From: Deltaproteobacteria bacterium
Lineage (GTDB): Bacteria; Desulfobacterota; JAENJC01
Direction of reading: 5' to 3'
Assembly: GCA_016844545.1 (NCBI GenBank)
Contig: JAENJC010000103.1
Location: forward strand, 1-10,215
DNA length: 10,215 nt
The notes beneath the pieces are model-generated. The model saw only the letters and a list, made by a program, of their open reading frames with translations, ran no database searches and had not been told where the DNA came from. Below are positions 1-6,112 of this stretch, one piece after another. The position numbers were made by a program, and so were the translations under genes. The first letter of the stretch is position 1. The number at the start of each line of letters is the position of its first letter.

Positions 1-489
1 ATGGACACGGATAATGGCCGCTGCACTGGCAAGGATAGCCGGTTTAAAGGCCTCTCTTGGATGGACAATGGAGCTTGTAAGGCTTCCCATAGAAACTAAC
101 TTTATCTCTATGATCTGATTCTTTGCGGTAAGGGGGACCATCCAAAAACATTCCTTGTCTAAGTTTGCGGCCTCTTCACGCAGGGCTTGATAAACATCCT
201 CAGAGCACCTTATCTGACCCTCTGTAGCAGGGGCCTCAGCGGAAGCCAGACCGCCTGATCGCACCGCTTGTTTCTCCTTGCTTTTGGCTTCTACCTCATT
301 CCCACAAGTAAGACACCATACGTCCTGATCTTCATATATTTCGTGTCTGAGGATGTGATCAATCTCAGTAACCATATTAGTCAAGCCCTCCACCGCCTCT
401 TTATGTAACCCACTACAGCCGGTATGCGGTATTCCGAGTATTGCCAGCTCTAAGACCTGAAGCTTTCGGTATGCAGTTTGTAAATCCAT
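1..489 (-). CDS. RadC-family JAB-domain protein, C-terminus cut by window edge
   Basis: The reading frame is open from an ATG at 489 to the window edge (163 codons), with a GGAGG Shine-Dalgarno 6 nt upstream. Residues about 115-163 match the RadC JAB/MPN fold: a segment like 'VPLTAKNQIIEIKLVSMGSL', then VHPREAFKPAI and AAAIIRVH. The frame is cut exactly where the metal-binding HxHPSGD motif would follow. The first 100 residues do not look like the helix-hairpin-helix of housekeeping RadC and carry a CxxC (C59, C62). Known: RadC-like JAB proteins are common passengers of plasmids, integrative elements and prophages, and their biochemical role is unsettled. Context: the gene lies just inside the end of an element inserted in a tRNA gene, which fits that class. 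The metal-binding residues are outside the window, so activity cannot be judged. Confidence 0.85.
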   Translation of the reverse strand, partial: MDLQTAYRKLQVLELAILGIPHTGCSGLHKEAVEGLTNMVTEIDHILRHEIYEDQDVWCLTCGNEVEAKSKEKQAVRSGGLASAEAPATEGQIRCSEDVYQALREEAANLDKECFWMVPLTAKNQIIEIKLVSMGSLTSSIVHPREAFKPAILASAAAIIRVH

Positions 490-500
490 GACAAACCTCC

Positions 501-520
501 TTGTATAGTTTTTGTATAGT
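501..520. repeat. Tandem direct repeat TTGTATAGT x2 upstream of the RadC-like gene
   Basis: TTGTATAGT occurs at 501-509 and again at 512-520, a period of 11 bp, about one helical turn. On the minus strand the copies read ACTATACAA and lie directly upstream of the RadC-like gene's Shine-Dalgarno. The spacing fits a protein binding site. The upstream copy also contains a possible -10 (TATACA). Both readings are inference. Confidence 0.45.
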
Positions 521-528
521 AGACAGAC

Positions 529-563
529 AAAAAAAGAGGGTAACAGTCATAAGGCTGATACCC
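529..563 (-). terminator. Intrinsic terminator, or attenuator, ahead of the RadC-like gene
   Basis: On the minus strand GGGTA(T)CAGCC-loop-GACTG(T)TACCC forms a 10-bp stem with one internal mismatch and one wobble pair (538-563). A run of seven T (complement of A529-A535) follows. It either blocks transcription entering the element from the chromosome or, if the RadC-like promoter lies upstream, acts as a leader attenuator. A TATAAC (minus strand, near 598-603) is a possible -10 for such a leader, but its -35 is poor. Confidence 0.65.
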
Positions 564-638
564 CCTTGAAACTGATTTGACAAAGCAGAGACAACCAGTT
601 ATAAAGAAACAAGAAAAGCCTTGAAGCCTATGATTTAC

Positions 639-684
639 ATTCGTAATCAGTAGGTCGCCAGTTCGATTCTGGCAGGTGGCTCCA
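639..684 (+). other. 3' fragment of tRNA-Thr(CGT); presumed attR of the element to the left
   Basis: The sequence from 639 reads as the 3' part of a tRNA: anticodon loop with CGT (642-644), 3' anticodon arm ATCAG, variable loop, a T-arm with a 5-bp stem GCCAG/CTGGC around TTCGATT, acceptor strand AGGTGGC, then T and CCA. No matching 5' half exists upstream: a 5' acceptor strand GCCACCT, D-arm and 5' anticodon arm are all missing, and the sequence diverges at the start of the loop. This is the signature left by a tyrosine-recombinase element that crosses over in the anticodon loop. The intact tRNA should be at the other end of the element. An imperfect palindrome (GATTTAC-ATTC-GTAATC, 632-648) straddles the junction, as expected for a recombinase core site. 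Confidence 0.8.
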
Positions 685-694
685 CGAATATCAA

Positions 695-727
695 GGGTTT
701 GGAGAGATTTCTCCAGACTCTTTTTTA
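695..727 (+). terminator. Intrinsic terminator of the tRNA-Thr gene
   Basis: A stem of up to 12 bp (695-706 region pairing with 709-720, with two wobble pairs and core TGGAGA/TCTCCA) has a 4-nt loop and runs straight into TTTTTTATT. It sits 10 nt after the tRNA CCA end. It is the tRNA's own terminator, left on the chromosomal side of the insertion, and it insulates the DUF3343 gene from the element. Confidence 0.8.
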
Positions 728-742
728 TTACATTTGACTCCT

Positions 743-994
743 ATGGCTGCTAACGAATATATAGCCCTCTTTGGTTCCGTCACAAGGGTGATGAAGGCTG
801 AGAAGGTTCTGAAAAGGGAGGGGATATCCTTCACGCTCATGCCGTCCCCCAGGGCCATACCCTCACCATGCGGCCTTGCCATAAAGGTTGGAGAAGCTGA
901 AATACCGGAAGTGGAGAGGATTCTGGAAGAGAAGAAATTAAAGATAACGCATCTGTATCTGAAAAAGCAAGAAGGGTATGAACAGGTATATTGA
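743..994 (+). CDS. DUF3343 family protein (putative Se/S carrier-like)
   Basis: An 83-residue protein beginning with an ATG at 743. A TTG at 734 would add three residues, but neither start has a clear Shine-Dalgarno. The sequence has the DUF3343 layout: an N-terminal strand 'YIALFGSVTRVMKAEKVLK', a central PSPRAIPSPCGLAIKV with the conserved Cys-Gly (C43), and a C-terminal Glu/Lys-rich helix. The family is described in databases as putative Se/S carrier-like and is usually found near sulfurtransferase or redox genes. Its reaction is not established. It ends 1 nt before the stop of convergent zapA, so no terminator fits between them. Before the element inserted, the gene lay directly behind tRNA-Thr. 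Confidence 0.8.
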   Translation: MAANEYIALFGSVTRVMKAEKVLKREGISFTLMPSPRAIPSPCGLAIKVGEAEIPEVERILEEKKLKITHLYLKKQEGYEQVY

Positions 995-995
995 G

Positions 996-1262
996 TTAGA
1001 GGCTGGTATCTAATAACCGGGAAAGGTCCCTGGCTTTTGCTTCTACCTGCTCCCTTTCTTCTTTTATCTGTAGATATTCATCGGCTATGTTCAGGGCTGC
1101 AAGGATGGCTATGTTTGTTACGCTTTTGGAGTTGGTTGATACTGATACCTCTTTCATCTTTCCGTCAACAAAATCAGCGACCCTCTGAATGTGACTGTCT
1201 TCATTGTCTGCCTTAAGGATATACTCATGACCGAAGATCTCCACCTTGACAGAACGCTTCAA
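996..1262 (-). CDS. zapA: Cell division protein ZapA
   Basis: An 88-residue protein of typical ZapA length. The N-terminal part is the ZapA core (VKVEIFGHEYILKAD, then HIQRVADFVDGKMKEV), followed by AILAALNIADEYLQIKEE, which leads into the C-terminal coiled coil. Known: ZapA is a cytoplasmic protein that bundles FtsZ protofilaments at the division ring. The start is a TTG at 1262, supported by GGAGG (1272-1276, minus strand) located inside the end of the zapB-like gene. The two genes are separated by 1 nt and are almost certainly co-transcribed and translationally coupled. The gene is convergent with the DUF3343 gene. No 6S RNA-like sequence is seen downstream, unlike the arrangement in many proteobacteria. 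Confidence 0.9.
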   Translation of the reverse strand: MKRSVKVEIFGHEYILKADNEDSHIQRVADFVDGKMKEVSVSTNSKSVTNIAILAALNIADEYLQIKEEREQVEAKARDLSRLLDTSL

Positions 1263-1263
1263 G

Positions 1264-1488
1264 CTACTTATCCTCCAGGCCCTCTATCTTCTTTATAATT
1301 GCGTCAACCCTTTCTCTCACATGTCCCTGGGTTTCTCGAAGGCCTTGATTTTCCCCCTCCAATTCTGCCGCCCTTTTTTTCAGTTCAGAGTTTTCTACGG
1401 AGAGTCTATTATTGTCTTCACGTACCGAGGCATACAGCCCTGCAAGACGGTTTATTTTTTCTTCTAACAGGTTTAGATAGTCGCTCAT
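1264..1488 (-). CDS. zapB: ZapB-like coiled-coil cell division protein
   Basis: A 74-residue protein that is nearly all heptad-repeat coiled coil (for example LLEEKINRLAGLYASV and LKKRAAELEGENQGLRE), with no signal peptide or membrane segment. Size and pattern fit ZapB, the abundant coiled-coil protein that binds ZapA and stabilises the Z-ring. Coiled coils are poor evidence of orthology on their own, so the assignment rests mainly on its position directly upstream of zapA. The start ATG has GAGGAG upstream (complement of 1498-1505) and a clear promoter. The gene leads a two-gene minus-strand operon. Confidence 0.75.
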   Translation of the reverse strand: MSDYLNLLEEKINRLAGLYASVREDNNRLSVENSELKKRAAELEGENQGLRETQGHVRERVDAIIKKIEGLEDK

Positions 1489-1526
1489 AATATAAATCTC
1501 TCCTCAATACGCATTCAGACTGTAAT

Positions 1527-1555
1527 AAAATATCTCTCTTGCCGCAGATTGTCAA
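1527..1555 (-). promoter_or_regulatory. Sigma70-type promoter of zapB-zapA
   Basis: On the minus strand a perfect TTGACA (-35, 1555-1550) is separated by 17 nt from TATTTT (-10, 1532-1527). The -10 ends about 40 nt before the zapB-like ATG, leaving room for a short leader carrying GAGGAG. Confidence 0.75.
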
Positions 1556-1620
1556 TATCGAATCTGACTTTGTCCATTTTGTCTGTTGATTTCTCATGTA
1601 TCTCCATTTAGAATCTCCTT

Positions 1621-2625
1621 ATGGTTCCTGTATTCCATCCAAGGCTTGTAAATGATCCATTTGAAGACCCTTGCCTCTATATTGATATCCAGAGGGAAGG
1701 GAGGGCGATCCTCTTTGATATCGGAAGCATAGACGGAGTTGAGGCTGCTAAAGTAATGCGCGTGTCGGATGTCTTCGTATCCCACACCCACATAGACCAC
1801 TTCATAGGTCTTGACCACCTTCTTAGACTCCTTCTTGGAAGAGATAAAAGGCTGCGAATATTCGGACCGCCGGGGATTATAAGGAACGTGGAGGGGAAGC
1901 TCTCTGCCTATACATGGAATCTGGTTAAAGACTATACGTTTTATATTGACGTCCATGAGGTCTCTGAGCAGTCAGTATCCACTGCTAAGTTTATTGCAAG
2001 CGAAGGGTTCAGTAGAAGGGATGGAGAAACCAGGCCATTCAACGGCATTTTAATAAAAGAGCCCTTGTTTACTGTGCAGGCGGTCCATCTTGACCATAAG
2101 ATCCCTTCCCTGGCCTTTTCCATCATGGAAAATTTCCATATAAACATAAACAAGGACGCACTTATGAAATGGGGCTTCCCTGTGGGGCCTTGGCTGAACG
2201 ACCTCAAGAGGTGTTTCAGGGAAGAGATGCCGATGGATTTCGAGTTTGCTGCCGGGCTTGAAAAGCAAGGAGGTCTTGAGGAAAAGGTATTTACCCTCGG
2301 AGAGTTTGTTGAAAAAAGGATTGTCATCATATCAAGGGGACAGAAGGTGACTTACGTGCCGGATGTATCTATAAGCAAAGAGAACAGGGATAAGATAGTA
2401 AGGCTGGCGTCCGGCTCAGACACATTTTTCTGCGAGGCGGCATTTTTAGATTCAGACAGGGACAAGGCTTTAAAGAAAAATCATTTGACTGCCAAAGAGG
2501 CTGGGGCCATAGCAAGGGAAGCAGGGGTACAGAGACTCGAAATATTTCACTTCTCGCCGAAGTACAGAGACAATCCGTCGGAACTGTATGATGAAGCCTT
2601 CAGGGAGTTTTCTGTCCGACCATAG
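1621..2625 (+). CDS. Metallo-beta-lactamase-fold hydrolase, ribonuclease Z family
   Basis: A 334-residue protein. After an N-terminal strand region ending ILFDIGS it has the zinc-binding HxHxDH motif (HTHIDH, residues 55-60). This is followed by GLDHLLRLLLGR and IFGPPG, the usual RNase Z continuation. Further signatures are HLDHKIPSLAFSI near 155-167 and, near the C-terminus, FCEAAF-LD, KNHLT and FHFSPKY, which supply the remaining Asp and His ligands. Known: RNase Z removes the 3' trailer from tRNA precursors, but this family also contains hydrolases of other substrates, so the tRNA role is inferred. The ATG at 1621 is the first start after an in-frame TAG at 1609 and has no good Shine-Dalgarno. 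It is the first of three co-directional genes, followed by rpoH 68 nt later. Confidence 0.8.
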   Translation: MVPVFHPRLVNDPFEDPCLYIDIQREGRAILFDIGSIDGVEAAKVMRVSDVFVSHTHIDHFIGLDHLLRLLLGRDKRLRIFGPPGIIRNVEGKLSAYTWNLVKDYTFYIDVHEVSEQSVSTAKFIASEGFSRRDGETRPFNGILIKEPLFTVQAVHLDHKIPSLAFSIMENFHININKDALMKWGFPVGPWLNDLKRCFREEMPMDFEFAAGLEKQGGLEEKVFTLGEFVEKRIVIISRGQKVTYVPDVSISKENRDKIVRLASGSDTFFCEAAFLDSDRDKALKKNHLTAKEAGAIAREAGVQRLEIFHFSPKYRDNPSELYDEAFREFSVRP

Positions 2626-2657
2626 TTCCGCCGTACCCGCACTTTTTTCACGACCCC

Positions 2658-2686
2658 TTGCAATTATCTTATTTATTTGTTAAAAA
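2658..2686 (+). promoter_or_regulatory. Possible promoter for rpoH
   Basis: TTGCAA (2658-2663), 17 nt, then TAAAAA (2681-2686) in a very AT-rich stretch. The expected transcription start would fall almost at the rpoH ATG (2694), which has no Shine-Dalgarno, so the message could be leaderless. The -10 is weak. Confidence 0.3.
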
Positions 2687-2693
2687 TATAAAT

Positions 2694-3499
2694 ATGGAAC
2701 TTGTACTGTCAAAAGATTCCCTTGCGCTTTATCTGAGGGATATAGAGAGATTCCCTATCCTGAAAAGGGAAGAGGAGTATGCCCTTGCGGTCAGGTTCAG
2801 GGAGCATAACGACCTGGACGCTGCAAAGACACTTGTGACGTCCAATCTGAGGTTCGTCGTGAAGGTTGCGGGCGAATACCGCAGGTTTGGCTTCAAGATT
2901 CACGACCTCATCCAGGAGGGGAACATCGGACTTATGATGGCGGTAAAGAAGTTTGACCCATACCGCGGAATCAGGCTTCTCTCATACGCTATCCACTGGA
3001 TCAGGGCATATATCCACAATTTTACAATGAAGTCCTGGTCTATGGTAAAGATAGGGACCACCGAGGCACAAAGGGTGCTGTTCTCCAAGCTCAGGGGGCT
3101 GCGGTCGTCAAGTCTCAATTCAAAGGAGATAGCCGAATCCCTCAATGTAAAAGAATCAGAGGTGACCTCCATGGAAGAGAGGCTGGCAAACCAGGATATC
3201 TCCCTCGACGCTCCTTTATCTGATGATTCCGGTCAGAGCAGGATGGACATGATTGAGGATGAGAGACCTGATCAGGAAGAGTTGTTTGCTTCTTTAAGGG
3301 AGTCGAATATCTTCAAAGTAAGGTCCATGCGGCCCTGGCAAGTTTATCAGAAAAGGAATCTTTTATCGTAAAGAACAGGCTTATGTCTGATGAGCCCCTG
3401 ACGTTGCAGGGTATCGGCGATAAATTTGGAATATCAAGGGAAAGGGCAAGGCAGATAGAGGCGGCAACGATAAAGAAGCTAAAAGGGCTTCTAAGCTAA
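2694..3499 (+). CDS. rpoH: RpoH-type alternative sigma factor (sigma32 family), reading frame broken near 3310
   Basis: From the ATG at 2694 the protein has sigma70-family region 1.2 (SLALYLRDIERFPIL-REEEYALA), region 2 (SNLRFVVKVA, DLIQEGNIGLMMAVKKFDP, 'SYAIHWIRAYIHNFTMKSW') and VKIGTTEAQRVLF, where RpoH proteins have QRKLFF. The frame then runs into TAA at 3369-3371. A second frame, shifted by -1, continues perfectly: VEYLQSKVHAALASLSEKES, then DEPLTLQGIGDKFGISRE and the ARQIEAATIKKLK helix of region 4.2, ending at TAA 3497-3499. The break lies at AGGGAGTCGAA. Adding one base there (for example GAAGTC) restores an uninterrupted protein of about 268 residues with no residues missing. Known: RpoH directs RNA polymerase to heat-shock genes. 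A single-base sequence error is the likeliest cause, and a true mutation or programmed shift is less likely. A TTG at 2658 was rejected as start because the family begins close to the 2694 ATG. Confidence 0.85.
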
Positions 3500-3508
3500 G
3501 GGGTGGCC

Positions 3509-4600
3509 ATGGGACATGAGATCAAGAGGATAGGGGTTCTTACAGGCGGCGGTGATTGCCCGGGGCTTAATGCTGTCATAAGGGGCGTGGTAAAGAGCGC
3601 ATCAAACCTTTATCAGTGGGAGATAATAGGTATAGAGGACGGCTTTGAAGGTCTCATGAATGGCAAGGTCAGGCCACTCAACCAGGAGAATATAAAGGGG
3701 ATATTGACACTTGGAGGGACCATCCTTGGTACAACCAACAGAGGGAATCCCTTTGATTTCGTGGGTACAGATGGGACAAAGAAAGACCTCTCATCTGTCG
3801 TCCTTGAAAATATCAAAAGGCTTTCTCTTGACGGACTCATTGTCGTAGGCGGCGACGGTTCCCTCTCCATTGCAAACCAGCTTTACAAGATGGGGGCGCC
3901 GGTAGTCGGTGTTCCCAAGACGATAGACAACGACCTCTCTGTTACCGATGTTACATTCGGATTTGATACGGCGGTGAATACTGCGAGGGACGCCCTGGAC
4001 AGGTTGCATTCAACTGCCGAGAGCCACCACAGGGTAATAGTTCTGGAGTTAATGGGGCGGTATGCAGGGTGGATTGCCCTCCATGCTGGGATTGCAGGAG
4101 GCGCCGATGTGATCCTGATACCTGAGATACCTTATGACATAGGCAAGGTCTGCGATAAGATGCGGAGTCAGTTTCGCGGAAAGAGCGGTTTCGGCATAGT
4201 CGTTGTTGCAGAAGGGGCAAAACCTCTCGGCGGTGATGTGGTCACGAAGGCCCCTGCCGGAATGGGAAAGTTAGAAAGGCTTGGTGGGGTGGGAAACAAG
4301 GTGGGAGACGATATAGCCATGTGCCTCGGACCAGAAGGGGTAGATGTAAGAGTTACAGTCCTCGGCCATATACAGAGGGGAGGCTCTCCAAGCGCCTTTG
4401 ACAGGATTCTTTCAACGAGGTTCGGTCATGAAGCTGTCGAGCTTATTGCCAGAGGCGACTTCGGAAAGATGGTAGCCCTGAAAGGCCAGGATATTGTTCC
4501 TGTGAAGCTGGAAGAAGCTGTAAGCAGGATGAGGAGCGTTCCGCCTGAAGGTCAGTTAGTTAAGACCGCCGAGGCCATAGGGGTATCGTTTGGAAGGTAG
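3509..4600 (+). CDS. pfkA: 6-phosphofructokinase (PfkA family)
   Basis: A 363-residue protein from the ATG at 3509. AAGGGG lies 5 nt upstream, and a GTG at 3503 would have no ribosome-site spacing. In order: GVLTGGGDCPGLNAVIR (phosphate loop, 9-25), LGTTNRGNPF, GGDGS (114-118), PKTIDND (136-142, catalytic Asp), FDTAVNTARDA, 'VIVLELMGRYAGWIAL', and the C-terminal IQRGGSPSAFDRILSTRFG for sugar-phosphate binding. It phosphorylates fructose 6-phosphate to fructose 1,6-bisphosphate in glycolysis, in the cytoplasm. Gly in GGDGS is typical of ATP enzymes, whereas Lys in PKTIDND is typical of the PPi group, so the phosphoryl donor cannot be read from sequence. It begins 9 nt after the rpoH stop and is probably co-transcribed with it. 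Confidence 0.95.
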   Translation: MGHEIKRIGVLTGGGDCPGLNAVIRGVVKSASNLYQWEIIGIEDGFEGLMNGKVRPLNQENIKGILTLGGTILGTTNRGNPFDFVGTDGTKKDLSSVVLENIKRLSLDGLIVVGGDGSLSIANQLYKMGAPVVGVPKTIDNDLSVTDVTFGFDTAVNTARDALDRLHSTAESHHRVIVLELMGRYAGWIALHAGIAGGADVILIPEIPYDIGKVCDKMRSQFRGKSGFGIVVVAEGAKPLGGDVVTKAPAGMGKLERLGGVGNKVGDDIAMCLGPEGVDVRVTVLGHIQRGGSPSAFDRILSTRFGHEAVELIARGDFGKMVALKGQDIVPVKLEEAVSRMRSVPPEGQLVKTAEAIGVSFGR

Positions 4601-4610
4601 GAACTAAACC

Positions 4611-4640
4611 TCCAAAACCAGTCCTGTAACAGTTTTTGGA
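4611..4640 (+). terminator. Weak hairpin after pfkA
   Basis: TCCAAAA (4611-4617) can pair with TTTTGGA (4634-4640) around a loop of about 16 nt. There is no T-run after it beyond the T's in the stem, so it is only a candidate end for the rpoH-pfkA transcript. Confidence 0.25.
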
Positions 4641-4678
4641 CGCATCCGGCAGACACAGTATCCTTTATGTTTGTTTAC

Positions 4679-4716
4679 AAAAAAGAAAAGAAGGGGCGGG
4701 TTTGAAACCAGCCCCT
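4679..4716 (-). terminator. Intrinsic terminator of the DsbC-like gene
   Basis: On the minus strand a GC-rich hairpin (GGGGC/GCCCC outer stem with GGTT/AACC inside, 4692-4716) is followed by TTCTTTTCTTTTTT (complement of 4679-4692). It lies about 25 nt beyond the stop of the DsbC-like gene and separates it from convergent pfkA. Confidence 0.75.
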
Positions 4717-4739
4717 ACAAGAGATTTGACCAGAAGACT

Positions 4740-5429
4740 CTACTGCGGTGTCTCCATCAATTTAAGCAGATTTTGAGCGTCCATGTATCCCGGCACAAGC
4801 CTTCCATCTGGGAGTATTATTGCAGGTGTGCCGCTTATACCGAGCTTTTCAGCAAGTTTTATATTTTCATCCAATACCTTTGTCTCGCATTCCACCTTTG
4901 GAACATCCTTGCCCTCGAATGCATCGTCAAGAAGCTTAACAGAATTTTTACACTGAACGGCCTTTGATTTTTCATACGACTGGGGGTGTAACTTTACAAG
5001 TGGAAACAGCTTGACATAAAAGGATATATCCTTTCTTACTATGAGCTTATTTTTTGCATCCGGATCTCCAACTATCAGGGAATCTGCAAGAGGTATTGAT
5101 TTGACATCGAGCTTCTTCATCTCAGGCGGCTTCCCTATTTTTTCTATGGGGATCATGGCCTGTATGACTATGGCGTATTTCTTCCCGTAATCCATGTGGA
5201 CCTTAACGGTCTTTCCGTTCTGCTTTCCGGTTACCTCCCAAAGCCCCTTTGCGGAAGCCTGGGACACATTGTCAACCTCCAGCTTCAGGAGCTTTGACGC
5301 CTCCTCTTTTGTAAGACTGTGGCAGCTTGCACAGTCCTGACCGCAACCTGGAGGACCCTGGAAGGTAAATCCAACCGATGGAAATAACATGGTCATGAGA
5401 ATTGATATGGCGAGAAAGATTTGGTGCAT
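4740..5429 (-). CDS. DsbC-like periplasmic protein with CxxCH motif, catalytic CxxC missing
   Basis: A 229-residue protein with an N-terminal signal peptide (about 1-23). Next comes GCGQDCASCHSLT, which contains a CxxCH haem-type motif at 33-37, then a DsbC-like N-terminal domain (DYGKKY near 80-85) and a thioredoxin-fold C-terminal part. That part keeps FYVKLFPLVKLHPQSYEKS, the second cysteine pair (AVQC and VEC) and GISGTPAIILPDGR with the cis-proline. In DsbC relatives the strand IV(F)xDPDCPYC with the active CxxC follows the segment before residue 131. Here V131 joins directly to RKDISFY, so about 25 residues including both catalytic cysteines appear to be gone in frame. Known: DsbC isomerises periplasmic disulfides and relatives with CxxCH occur beside cytochrome genes. 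This copy should not be an isomerase and may bind haem or act as a scaffold. The Shine-Dalgarno GAAAGGGGG and a promoter lie upstream. Confidence 0.8.
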   Translation of the reverse strand: MHQIFLAISILMTMLFPSVGFTFQGPPGCGQDCASCHSLTKEEASKLLKLEVDNVSQASAKGLWEVTGKQNGKTVKVHMDYGKKYAIVIQAMIPIEKIGKPPEMKKLDVKSIPLADSLIVGDPDAKNKLIVRKDISFYVKLFPLVKLHPQSYEKSKAVQCKNSVKLLDDAFEGKDVPKVECETKVLDENIKLAEKLGISGTPAIILPDGRLVPGYMDAQNLLKLMETPQ

Positions 5430-5464
5430 TGTAAATAACCCCCTTTCAACGTATGATCTGACTC

Positions 5465-5493
5465 AGTATAAGATATTGATAAATAATACGCAA
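5465..5493 (-). promoter_or_regulatory. Sigma70-type promoter of the DsbC-like gene
   Basis: On the minus strand TTGCGT (-35, 5493-5488), a 17-nt spacer, and TATACT (-10, 5470-5465). The -10 ends 35 nt ahead of the ATG at 5429. The gene is therefore transcribed independently of the upstream cytochrome. Confidence 0.65.
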
Positions 5494-5514
5494 CACTAAA
5501 GAAAGCAGGCCTAC

Positions 5515-5541
5515 AAAAAAAAGCGGAGAGCTCAAATCGCT
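5515..5541 (-). terminator. Possible terminator after the minus-strand cytochrome
   Basis: On the minus strand AGCG and CGCT flank a 12-nt segment containing GAGCTC, and a run of eight T follows (complement of 5515-5522). The stem is short, so only the T-run and the position downstream of the cytochrome gene support it. Confidence 0.3.
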
Positions 5542-5596
5542 ATAACTTACACGACGGCTTTTTGTGAAACTGTGGTTGCGAACAGATACTGCCCCT

Positions 5597-6112
5597 TCAT
5601 TTTATTAGTGTTGTCTCAACATGACGGTCCAGATGGCACCGGTAACATTCCCGTAAGGGGAAGGCTACCCTGTCGTGACATCTGCCGCAATACTTTCCAT
5701 CCAATATGTCCCACATGGTCATGTCTATATTTCCACCCTTTGCCTGAACAAAAATACCGGGATGACAAGTCTTGCAGCTCAGCCAGTAGGTATGGACATC
5801 GTGAGGGAACAGGACATCGGTCATAACTGCCATTTTTGACTTGATTATAACAGGGGCGTTGTATGGTTTTTCCTCCATCGATCCGTCAAGAGATGAAATT
5901 GGGGAGAATAATTTCATCCTCACACTCTCTGCCCAGTCGATCAGTCCGTACTTGTCTCGTGGAAGAAGTGTGAGCGGTATTGCCATCTTTCGTGGTGCAT
6001 ATCGCGAAGCCTTATTTTCCTTATCCTTTCCGGCGGCTAAAGATGAGGAGGCCAGGCAAAATATCAGTATCAATGATGCTGATGTTCTAAGAAAATGATT
6101 CAAAATGGTCAT
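5597..6112 (-). CDS. Periplasmic triheme c7-type cytochrome
   Basis: A 171-residue protein. The start is set at the ATG at 6112 because AGGAG lies 7 nt upstream and a signal peptide follows at once (hydrophobic residues 11-25, likely cleavage after SSLAA). The open frame upstream to 6190 has neither. The mature protein has a PRDKYGLIDWAESVR segment (51-65) and then the c7 module: FPHDVH (102-107) with two distal His ligands, CKTCH (113-117), CGRCH (142-146) and CYRCH (156-160). This matches the c(7)-type triheme domain of multihaem cytochromes in Geobacter-like bacteria. The role is electron transfer in the periplasm. It is a paralogue of the gene at 7053-7784, which shares DKYGLIDWA and the residues between the haem sites. 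Confidence 0.9.
   Translation of the reverse strand: MTILNHFLRTSASLILIFCLASSSLAAGKDKENKASRYAPRKMAIPLTLLPRDKYGLIDWAESVRMKLFSPISSLDGSMEEKPYNAPVIIKSKMAVMTDVLFPHDVHTYWLSCKTCHPGIFVQAKGGNIDMTMWDILDGKYCGRCHDRVAFPLRECYRCHLDRHVETTLIK

Noticed and set aside
1246..1490. Plus-strand frames at 1246-1467 and 1299-1490
   Set aside because: They are antisense to the zapB-like coiled coil, which has a promoter, a ribosome site and coupling to zapA.
2658..2693. TTG at 2658 as the rpoH start
   Set aside because: It would add a Phe/Tyr/Asn-rich extension not seen in RpoH proteins, and the TTG fits better as part of a -35 hexamer. The ATG at 2694 matches the family start.
5572..6098. Plus-strand open frames at 5572-5826 and 5841-6098
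   Set aside because: They are antisense shadows of the minus-strand triheme cytochrome, which has a signal peptide, three CxxCH motifs and a ribosome site.
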